DNA of 12,960 nucleotides, taken from Candidatus Saccharimonadota bacterium (GTDB lineage Bacteria; Patescibacteriota; Saccharimonadia; UBA4664). The translations under genes and the position numbers were made by a program. The DNA lies in NCBI GenBank assembly GCA_029237755.1, contig JAQZBT010000043.1, positions 1-12,960 on the forward strand, read 5' to 3'. Positions 1 through 4,733 of the stretch are shown piece by piece (position 1 is the stretch's first letter; every line of letters starts with the position of its first letter). The notes under the pieces were generated by a model. It did not search any database. It was not told the DNA's origin and worked only from the letters and a program-made list of their open reading frames with translations.

Positions 1-443
1 ATCTTGCCCATCCGGTTTTTGCCCTTGCCGTCCTTGCCGCATCCCCAGTAAGAGTCCCAAGGCGAGTTCTCGACGATGTGGAGATCAGCCGTACCAACCA
101 GACAGTCCCGCACGTCGTCATTTTGCTCCACTTTCGCCATGATCAGCTCGAGCATAATATCGTCCTTTACTGCCTGCCAATCCTTCCGCCGCTGCTCTCG
201 ATGGGTCCGTTCAATCTGCATCGCCGCCCAGGGGCTTGGCGCCTCAAGTATCTGGGCTGCTATCTCGGGCGCTGTTTCACTGAACTTCCGGAAATGAAAG
301 CCGTGCTCGACCGTAGAAAACAACTCGCCCCAGAGCCTTACGCGATGCGCCGACCAGTTATTCAAAGGGTCATAAGCATGCGAAAAGAAATAGACCGTAT
401 CCTCCGTGATGTAACTGAGCTTGTCGTTGGGGTTCGGGTACAT
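1..443 (-). CDS. NADAR/YbiA-like N-glycosidase, 3' end cut by window edge
   Basis: The minus strand reads open from an ATG at 443 to the left edge (147 codons, C-terminus missing). The product resembles the NADAR (DUF1768, YbiA-like) family. Seen: YFFSHAYDPLNNW near the N-terminus, the core motif STVEHGFHFRKF (family form: TVEHxxQxxK), and near the end ENSPWDSYWG followed by a GKDGKGKN stretch, matching the family's C-terminal E-x-S-P-x-D-x-x-W-G and G-x-G-x-N signature. Known for the family: hydrolysis of N-glycosidic bonds, on reactive riboflavin-pathway intermediates (YbiA) or on ADP-ribosylated guanine in DNA; which applies here cannot be told. An in-frame TAG lies ten codons upstream, with no other start codon between, so the ATG at 443 is the only candidate; no clear Shine-Dalgarno precedes it. 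It lies 66 bases after comF on the same strand and may be co-transcribed. No T4SS link is evident. Confidence 0.82.
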   Translation of the reverse strand, partial: MYPNPNDKLSYITEDTVYFFSHAYDPLNNWSAHRVRLWGELFSTVEHGFHFRKFSETAPEIAAQILEAPSPWAAMQIERTHREQRRKDWQAVKDDIMLELIMAKVEQNDDVRDCLVGTADLHIVENSPWDSYWGCGKDGKGKNRMGK

Positions 444-509
444 GAGCCGATTGTACCCAACCGAAACGGACTAGAGGTAGTCGCTGTGGTCCGGATTTCC
501 GCTACAAGC

Positions 510-1169
510 CTAATGCCGCGCGACCGCCGCGCCCCAGACCTCAGCCGCTCCGACGCGCGTCAGCACCTCGGCGCACTCGGTGAGAGTAGCGCCCGTTGTG
601 ATCACATCATCCACGATTAATACGCGTCGCCCTGGATACGTACCGACCGCGTAGAACGCTCCTTGCACCAGCTCCAATCTCGAACGCCGGTCCAGGCCCA
701 GCTGATGCGAGGTTCCAGAGCGGGCCAGTAGGGGAGCGAATGGCAGCTCCAAGGCCGCAGCCACCTGCCGCGCAATGAGCTCGGCTTGGTTGTAACCCCG
801 CTCGCGGCGCCTGGCAGGTGAGACTGGCACAGCCGTCACAGTATCTATCGGCCAAGAGGGGAGTGAATCCAAAATTAATTGCGCAGCCGGTTCAGCCGCT
901 GCCCGCAGCCGGTGGAACTTGAGCTTCAATATCATTTCCTGCACCGGCCCATCGTAGTAGGCACCGACCGCAACACCGGTCAAGGGCGTGTCCAAACGAC
1001 AACGTTTACATGTTAGCCAATCGGAAGAGGGGAGACGGCAAGCATAACAGATATTTGCCTGTCTTAAGCCAAAGCTGTTTGAGCATGTTGTGCAAAGCAC
1101 TACACCATCCGCCCCGCATCCCAGACAGTCTGTGGGCGTTAACAGCTCTATGAAGCGTCGAACTAGCAT
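510..1169 (-). CDS. comF: ComF family phosphoribosyltransferase-like protein
   Basis: 219 residues, normal ComF length. The N-terminus has four CxxC pairs (C15/C18, C26/C29, C41/C44, C54/C57), as in the zinc-binding part of ComF. The C-terminal part is a type I phosphoribosyltransferase fold with the PRPP-binding loop VLIVDDVITTGAT at about residues 183-195. An RRRERGYNQAELIAR-type stretch before the domain centre is also typical. ComF proteins are needed for natural DNA uptake in several bacteria and are thought to act on single-stranded DNA in the cytoplasm after import; the exact reaction is not settled. The ATG at 1169 is preceded by a weak AAAGG at 1181-1185. It is divergent from hsp20, and a TATTAT at 1203-1208 on the minus strand could be its -10 box. 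The assignment is firm; a role in competence here is inference. Confidence 0.93.
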   Translation of the reverse strand: MLVRRFIELLTPTDCLGCGADGVVLCTTCSNSFGLRQANICYACRLPSSDWLTCKRCRLDTPLTGVAVGAYYDGPVQEMILKLKFHRLRAAAEPAAQLILDSLPSWPIDTVTAVPVSPARRRERGYNQAELIARQVAAALELPFAPLLARSGTSHQLGLDRRSRLELVQGAFYAVGTYPGRRVLIVDDVITTGATLTECAEVLTRVGAAEVWGAAVARH

Positions 1170-1177
1170 GGTATTGC

Positions 1178-1207
1178 TTGCCTTTCATCTGGACGTCTGC
1201 CTATAAT
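1178..1207 (+). promoter_or_regulatory. Predicted sigma70-type promoter of hsp20
   Basis: TTGCCT at 1178-1183, an 18-base spacer and a perfect TATAAT at 1202-1207 lie about 45 bases before the hsp20 start. The same A/T core read on the minus strand gives TATTAT for comF, so the divergent promoters may overlap. No CIRCE-type inverted repeat is visible. Confidence 0.5.
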
Positions 1208-1251
1208 AGGACGAAATCCGGTTAAGTGACTAACGTGGAGACTCAAACCCG

Positions 1252-1686
1252 ATGCCGGGCAAGAAATCCGTACCTATGAATGAACAAGACAACGTACTCC
1301 AAGATGATTTCCTAGACACCCCCGTTGAGGGCGACGAAGATTGGATGGCTGAAGCCGAGGGCCAACTGGCCGTCGACGTTTACCAGACCAAAGAAAACGT
1401 TGTGATCAAAGCTCCCATCGCCGGAGTTACCCCCGACAAGATCGACATCGAGGTCGCCGAGGACGTCGTCACTATCCGTGGCGAGCGCGTCGAGGAGAAA
1501 GAGGTCGACCGTGAGCACTACTACGTCCAGGAGTGCTACTGGGGCTCATTCTCCCGTTCAGTCATCCTTCCGACCTCCACCATTGCCGAGAAGGCTGCCG
1601 CCTCTCTCAAAGATGGCGTACTGACCGTCACCATCCCCAAGGTGGCCCAGGACAAGGTCAAGAAGATCAAGGTCAAGCCCGTCTAG
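1252..1686 (+). CDS. hsp20: Hsp20/alpha-crystallin small heat-shock protein
   Basis: 144 residues. An acidic N-terminal arm (about 1-36) leads into an alpha-crystallin domain (about 37-135) beginning QLAVDVYQTKENVVIKAPI. It carries the family signature near the end, LKDGVLTVTIPK (A-x(n)-G-V-L motif), and a short C-terminal IKVKPV resembling the I-x-I/V tail that joins dimers into oligomers. Small heat-shock proteins are ATP-independent cytoplasmic holdases. The ATG at 1252 follows GTGGAG at 1235-1240. A second ATG at 1276 (MNEQDN) would remove only eight residues and has a poorer upstream site. It is a single-gene unit, with its own promoter-like sequence and a strong terminator at 1703-1727. 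It is not obviously tied to the secretion cluster. Confidence 0.95.
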   Translation: MPGKKSVPMNEQDNVLQDDFLDTPVEGDEDWMAEAEGQLAVDVYQTKENVVIKAPIAGVTPDKIDIEVAEDVVTIRGERVEEKEVDREHYYVQECYWGSFSRSVILPTSTIAEKAAASLKDGVLTVTIPKVAQDKVKKIKVKPV

Positions 1687-1702
1687 TCACCTGTACATCT
1701 CG

Positions 1703-1727
1703 AAAGCCCCCATCCGGGGGCTTTTTT
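1703..1727 (+). terminator. Rho-independent terminator of hsp20
   Basis: A perfect 9-base-pair stem (AAAGCCCCC at 1703-1711 with GGGGGCTTT at 1716-1724) with a four-base loop ATCC, followed by an uninterrupted run of T at 1722-1727. It starts 16 bases after the hsp20 stop codon. Confidence 0.92.
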
Positions 1728-1741
1728 GATACCTGCGCTGC

Positions 1742-1770
1742 TTGCAGCCGGAATGCCTGAGGAGTAATAT
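1742..1770 (+). promoter_or_regulatory. Possible promoter of the LssY-like gene
   Basis: TTGCAG at 1742-1747, a 17-base spacer and TAATAT at 1765-1770 lie between the hsp20 terminator and the next start codon, giving a leader of about 19 bases. The box matches are partial (TTG plus a 4/6 -10), but spacing and placement fit. Confidence 0.4.
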
Positions 1771-1795
1771 CACCCATTAACTTCGAGGGCATACC

Positions 1796-2623
1796 ATGAA
1801 ACTCCGGCTGGCAATTGTTGCATCGCTTATCTCGCTGCTGCTGGTGGCACCAGGCGCCGCTCAGGCTGCTGCAGCCGACCTGCCTTACGAATCCCTGCCC
1901 CGCTTCACCAACAACCCTGTAGGCGAACGGGCGCAACCCATCAGCTTTATATACGTCGGCACCGAGGCCGAAGTGAGCCAGGCATTTTACTCCGCCGGCT
2001 GGCTCGGCGCCGACCCCGCCACGCCCTCGAACCTGCTGCGCGCCTACCGCGCCGCCAAAGCCGACGCTCCTTACCCCACAGCGCCCTTTAGTCCCGCCTT
2101 CATCGGCACCAACAAGCATGACCTCGCCTTCCAAATGGCCACGTCCAACAACACCATCCACGAACGCCACCACACTCGCCTCTGGGACTCAGGCGCAGTC
2201 ACGAACGATGGGAGACCCATCTGGGTCGGCACGGCCAGCTACGATGACGACATCGCGACCCTGGGCCGCACGCGCATACCGGTCCACAGCATCGACCCCA
2301 ACATCGACGAGGAAAGGCAGTTCATCGTGGGCTCACTTGGACTGCCGGTTGAGTACGTCCAAATAGTTGAGCCGCAAAGCGGCAAGAATGCCCTCGGCGA
2401 CGACTGGTACACCGACGGAGTGGCGGCGGTGATTGAGGTGCCTGCGCTGAGCGGCCGCCAGACCACCTACGCGGCTCCTGCCTCATCAGGTCAATCCGCT
2501 ACGATCAGCAGCTACACGCCGGCATCATCCACTACCTCTTACAGCAGCGGTGCCCTGGATCGCTTCTCCGCCTGGCTCGAGCGAACAGCCGACCGCGCCG
2601 GCCTGCCTAGCAATCTGTTTTGA
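1796..2623 (+). CDS. Exported protein with LssY C-terminal-like domain
   Basis: 275 residues. A Sec signal peptide is clear (KLR start, hydrophobic core LAIVASLISLLLVAPGA, cleavage around AQA at about residue 25). Residues about 45-235 resemble the LssY_C domain: a PISFIYVGTEAEV start with AFYSAGW, then PYPTAPFSPAF, DLAFQ, ERHHTRLWD, GRPIWVGTASYDD, and IDPNIDEERQF. In other bacteria this domain is usually fused to membrane domains of the DedA/PAP2 type; here it stands alone as a secreted protein. Biochemical function of the domain is not known to me. The tail (about 230-260) is Ser/Thr-rich, like a linker. The start is well supported by GAGG at 1785-1788, seven bases before ATG. It ends convergently with the pilin operon. 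A role at the cell surface is inferred from the signal peptide only. Confidence 0.82.
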   Translation: MKLRLAIVASLISLLLVAPGAAQAAAADLPYESLPRFTNNPVGERAQPISFIYVGTEAEVSQAFYSAGWLGADPATPSNLLRAYRAAKADAPYPTAPFSPAFIGTNKHDLAFQMATSNNTIHERHHTRLWDSGAVTNDGRPIWVGTASYDDDIATLGRTRIPVHSIDPNIDEERQFIVGSLGLPVEYVQIVEPQSGKNALGDDWYTDGVAAVIEVPALSGRQTTYAAPASSGQSATISSYTPASSTTSYSSGALDRFSAWLERTADRAGLPSNLF

Positions 2624-2644
2624 CTGGACCTCACCTGGATAACC

Positions 2645-2666
2645 AAAAAAGTCCCCGAGGGGCCTT
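2645..2666 (-). terminator. Terminator of the pilin operon (minus strand)
   Basis: Read on the minus strand, a CCCC/GGGG stem extended by AAG/CTT with one mismatch is followed by six T (complement of 2645-2650). It lies 20 bases past the stop of the last pilin gene. The loop is tight (2-4 bases). On the plus strand the T tract is poor, so it mainly serves the minus-strand operon, though it may also slow transcription out of the LssY-like gene. Confidence 0.7.
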
Positions 2667-2686
2667 GATTGGTTGAAAGGAGAAGC

Positions 2687-3133
2687 TTACTGGGCTTTAT
2701 TCAGCGAGCTGATCACGAACTGGACCAGTGCGAACGAGATGACCGCGACGACGATACCTACGATGGCGTAGAGAATCGTGTTCTTGGCGGCTTCAACGGC
2801 CTTGGAGTCACCGTTGGAGACGACGTAGCGCAGACCACCGATGATCAGGAAGATGACCGCGACGGCACCGACCAGGAAGATCAAGGTGTTAGCTACGACC
2901 ACGAAGATACCGTTGGGTGCGAACAGGTTATCGCGGGTACCGTTAGCCTGGGCACAGGACGCTCCAGCCGTAATGGGGTCGGCCGAGCTGGGATCGCTAC
3001 AGTTAGCCTGGGCAGCGTTTACCGGCGTAGCCGATACTGCTACCGCAGTCAGGGCGGCTGCTCCGAAGCCCAAAGCCATGATCAGTGCCTGGGCGGACAG
3101 GGCAAGCTTCTTAGTTAATGTTGATTTGCTCAT
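2687..3133 (-). CDS. T4SS pilin-like protein, copy 1 (best-expressed candidate)
   Basis: 148 residues, VirB2/TrbC-like layout of the kind annotated as T4SS pilin in Patescibacteria. Seen: an N-terminal signal sequence (about 1-42, ending VNAAQA), a short exported region with two cysteines (C45, C60) that could form a disulfide, helix 1 (about 76-98), a GGLRYVVSNGDSKAVEAAK loop (about 99-117), and helix 2 (about 119-142). The AK-x-x-I after the GD is shared by most copies. The start ATG is supported by a strong AAGGAG (plus-strand complement 3145-3150). It is last in the minus-strand operon but separated from copy 2 by a 69-base gap holding an inverted repeat and a possible internal promoter. 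With its own strong ribosome site and full signal peptide, it is the best candidate for the major filament subunit (inference). Confidence 0.85.
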   Translation of the reverse strand: MSKSTLTKKLALSAQALIMALGFGAAALTAVAVSATPVNAAQANCSDPSSADPITAGASCAQANGTRDNLFAPNGIFVVVANTLIFLVGAVAVIFLIIGGLRYVVSNGDSKAVEAAKNTILYAIVGIVVAVISFALVQFVISSLNKAQ

Positions 3134-3173
3134 TGAAGAGAATGCTCCTTACAATAATTCACTTTGAGGTGAC

Positions 3174-3202
3174 ATTAGCATAAGCACTAACGCTTATGCA
3201 AA
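3174..3202 (-). promoter_or_regulatory. Possible internal promoter for pilin copy 1
   Basis: On the minus strand, TTGCAT (complement of 3197-3202), a 17-base spacer and GCTAAT (complement of 3174-3179) are placed to give a leader of about 35 bases including the strong AAGGAG. The boxes sit on both arms of the inverted repeat, so binding of a protein there would block or alter this promoter. Box matches are only partial. Confidence 0.35.
3178..3199. repeat. Perfect inverted repeat, two facing copies of the AACGCTTATGC-type motif
   Basis: GCATAAGC at 3178-3185 and GCTTATGC at 3192-3199 are perfect 8-base arms around a 6-base spacer. The right arm is an exact copy of the 11-mer AACGCTTATGC (3189-3199), also found at 4681-4691. 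The left arm is a 9/11 match in the opposite direction. It could be a dimeric repressor or activator site, or an RNA hairpin between pilin copies 2 and 1. It has no T tract, so it is not a standard terminator. Confidence 0.65.
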
Positions 3203-3517
3203 CTAAATGCTTGTGGTGACAAAACGTACGATAGCGTAAGCGGCAATGGCGACGATGATGCCGATGACGGCGTACAGGATTGTGTCCTTCGCGGCCGCGA
3301 TCTGCTTCGAGTCTCCATTTGATATCACATATCGCAAACCGCCTACAATTATCATAATTACAGATACGGCGCCCACCAGGAAGATAAGCGCATTGGCGAT
3401 GCCGGCAAATATGCCGGCCACGCTGGTACCCGTATTACACGAGTTACCACAGGCCTTTAGAGCTGAACTGTTAATCTGGTCACTGGCGGCTGCCAGCAAG
3501 AGTGACAGGTCGATCAT
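3203..3517 (-). CDS. T4SS pilin-like protein, copy 2
   Basis: 104 residues from the ATG at 3517. This start is preferred over an upstream in-frame TTG at 3541 because a GGAAAGGGA site lies about ten bases before the ATG and the ATG sits one base after the stop of copy 3, suggesting coupled translation. The protein has a short N-terminus with two cysteines (KACGNSC), helix 1 (about 37-60), the loop GGLRYVISNGDSKQIAAAK, and helix 2 (about 78-102). The loop and second helix are very close to copy 1 (GGLRY-V-SNGDSK, AAK-x-TILYA), so copies 1 and 2 look like the most recent duplication. The signal sequence is weak or absent; the N-terminal hydrophobic stretch is short. It is probably a minor pilin or membrane subunit of the same apparatus. 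Confidence 0.83.
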   Translation of the reverse strand: MIDLSLLLAAASDQINSSALKACGNSCNTGTSVAGIFAGIANALIFLVGAVSVIMIIVGGLRYVISNGDSKQIAAAKDTILYAVIGIIVAIAAYAIVRFVTTSI

Positions 3518-3518
3518 T

Positions 3519-3824
3519 TTAATTTGGTCCCTTTCCGCCAATGGCGTTACTTAAGAAGATTACGATTCCATATGCCCCGATGGACACGATCAGGCCTATA
3601 ACCGCGTACAGCAGAGTATCTTTGGCGCGCTGGATCAGCTTGGCGTCACCGTGCGAGAAAGCGTAGAAGAGACCACCCACCATCAATGCAATGACCGAGA
3701 CCATACCGACCACCGCGATCATGATAGTGACGATGTTGTTGAAGCCGTCGCCGACCGTCTTGGTGCTTGTGGGTATCCCGATCTCGTTGGCTTTGATAGT
3801 GAATGCAGCGATATATTGGAACAT
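3519..3824 (-). CDS. T4SS pilin-like protein, copy 3
   Basis: 101 residues, the shortest copy by its full reading frame. There is no cysteine and no clear signal peptide; the N-terminus is MFQYIAAFTIKANEIG. Helix 1 (about 29-52) and helix 2 (about 70-93) flank GGLFYAFSHGDAKLIQRAK, keeping the G-G-x-x-Y-x-x-S-x-G-D and AKDT positions of the family. The ATG at 3824 follows AGGTGG (complement of 3835-3840), which lies inside the end of copy 4, three bases after whose stop this gene starts. This packing indicates one transcript. It ends KGPN, without the charged tail of copy 1. Confidence 0.82.
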   Translation of the reverse strand: MFQYIAAFTIKANEIGIPTSTKTVGDGFNNIVTIMIAVVGMVSVIALMVGGLFYAFSHGDAKLIQRAKDTLLYAVIGLIVSIGAYGIVIFLSNAIGGKGPN

Positions 3825-3827
3825 GAT

Positions 3828-4199
3828 TTAGAACCCACCTGAGATAAATTGCACAACTGCGTAGGCGCCGATGATGAGGACGAGGCCGACAACGGTGTTG
3901 ATCAGAATGTCTTTGGCGCGTTTGATACGTCCGGGGTCGCCGGTCGAGATGATGAAGTAGATGCCCGCCGCGATAATGGCGATGATCGCCAAGCTGCCCG
4001 CGACCGCCAGCAGGATCTTGGTAGCGTTGGCCACGACTACCAGCATCGCCTCGAGGCTGTCTATCTGGATATTGCCTTTGGCATCACAGGAAAACTTACT
4101 GGTGCCAATTTGACCCGGGTCGTAGAGACTCGGCAGCCATCCGGTCTTCGTGCCACAAGCGTTGGCCGCCAACTTAAACAGACTCAAAATACTTTCCAT
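3828..4199 (-). CDS. T4SS pilin-like protein, copy 4
   Basis: 123 residues. The N-terminal half has two cysteines (NACGTK and FSCDAK) and no evident signal peptide. Helix 1 (about 57-82) and helix 2 (about 98-120) flank the loop GIYFIISTGDPGRIKRAK, a GDP variant shared with copy 5 (GDPTQIK). Copies 4 and 5 thus form a GDP subgroup against the GDS/GDA subgroup of copies 1-3. The start is very well defined: GGGAGGGA (complement of 4208-4215) lies eight bases upstream, and the ATG directly abuts the TAG of copy 5. Confidence 0.84.
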   Translation of the reverse strand: MESILSLFKLAANACGTKTGWLPSLYDPGQIGTSKFSCDAKGNIQIDSLEAMLVVVANATKILLAVAGSLAIIAIIAAGIYFIISTGDPGRIKRAKDILINTVVGLVLIIGAYAVVQFISGGF

Positions 4200-4646
4200 C
4201 TATAAGATCCCTCCCGGTACCAGGAATTGAAGCAACGCGAACATCATCAGGTACAGCAGCAGTGCGGTCAGGGCGTTTACTACCCGCCCTTTGGAGTTCT
4301 TGATCTGGGTTGGGTCGCCGAAGGATGTGATGTACCCGATACCCGCGATGATAAGCATAAGTATTATAAAGAGACCGATCGCGCCGCCCAGCAGCTTCAA
4401 AATCGTCTTGAGGTAGTTAACAATAGCCCCGCCGTTAGCGGAGCTGTTATTTACACACTTGGAGGTGCCGGATATAGGCAATGCAATCGACACACACGGC
4501 TTCACCGAAACCACCGGGCCGTCTTCACACTTCCCCTCGTTATTGGGCGCACAGGTAGCCTGAGCGACGCCGCTATGGGATGTCGGACCAGGCGCCAATA
4601 ACGCCAACAGCACCAACACCACCGCCAACAAGATTGCACGCTTCAT
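4200..4646 (-). CDS. T4SS pilin-like protein, copy 5 (first gene of operon)
   Basis: 148 residues if started at the ATG at 4646, which gives a clean signal peptide (KRAILLAVVLVLLALLAP, cleavage near AQA at about residue 30). In-frame alternatives are ATG 4655, ATG 4676 and TTG 4682; none has a ribosome binding site. The 4646 choice rests on a TACAAT box ending seven bases before it, implying leaderless transcription. The exported region carries four cysteines (ATC, GKC, KPC, SKC), then helix 1 (about 86-110), the loop GIGYITSFGDPTQIKNSK, and helix 2 (about 122-145). It is the most diverged copy: the usual AK is SK and the second helix is Leu/Met-rich. It leads the minus-strand operon, divergent from the VirB6-like gene. 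Confidence 0.78.
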   Translation of the reverse strand: MKRAILLAVVLVLLALLAPGPTSHSGVAQATCAPNNEGKCEDGPVVSVKPCVSIALPISGTSKCVNNSSANGGAIVNYLKTILKLLGGAIGLFIILMLIIAGIGYITSFGDPTQIKNSKGRVVNALTALLLYLMMFALLQFLVPGGIL

Positions 4647-4653
4647 TGACCGC

Positions 4654-4682
4654 ATTGTACTTATGGTGCCGTCCATATGCAA
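4654..4682 (-). promoter_or_regulatory. Predicted promoter of the pilin operon, leaderless type
   Basis: On the minus strand, TTGCAT (complement of 4677-4682), exactly 17 bases, then TACAAT (complement of 4654-4659, 5/6 match to the -10 consensus). Seven bases separate the -10 from the ATG at 4646, so transcription would begin at or next to the start codon. The -35 box abuts the AACGCTTATGC motif at 4681-4691. Confidence 0.5.
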
Positions 4683-4721
4683 CGCTTATGCTTACTCGCT
4701 CTCATTCGATAACGCTAATGC
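4681..4721. promoter_or_regulatory. Candidate operator: two direct motif copies 30 bases apart
   Basis: AACGCTTATGC (4681-4691) and AACGCTAATGC (4711-4721) differ at one base and are spaced 30 bases start to start, close to three helical turns. The first touches the -35 of the pilin promoter; the second overlaps the extended -10 (TGC) of the VirB6-like promoter. The first is identical to 3189-3199. This is the arrangement expected for a regulator controlling both divergent transcripts. Confidence 0.55.
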
Positions 4722-4727
4722 TATAGT
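4719..4727 (+). promoter_or_regulatory. Extended -10 promoter of the VirB6-like gene, leaderless type
   Basis: TGCTATAGT, an extended -10 element (TGn plus a 5/6 -10), ends six bases before the ATG at 4734, so the transcript would start at or beside the start codon. No ribosome binding site is present in 4714-4733. No good -35 is seen at 17 bases, which is acceptable for an extended -10 promoter. Confidence 0.5.
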
Positions 4728-4733
4728 CAGTAT

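Noticed and set aside
78..620. Plus-strand reading frame of 180 codons over the left edge
   Set aside because: The minus strand encodes recognisable NADAR and ComF proteins over the same bases.
1737..1748. Short inverted repeat GCTGC-TT-GCAGC before the LssY-like gene
   Set aside because: The arms are very short with a two-base loop; it is probably chance and overlaps the possible -35.
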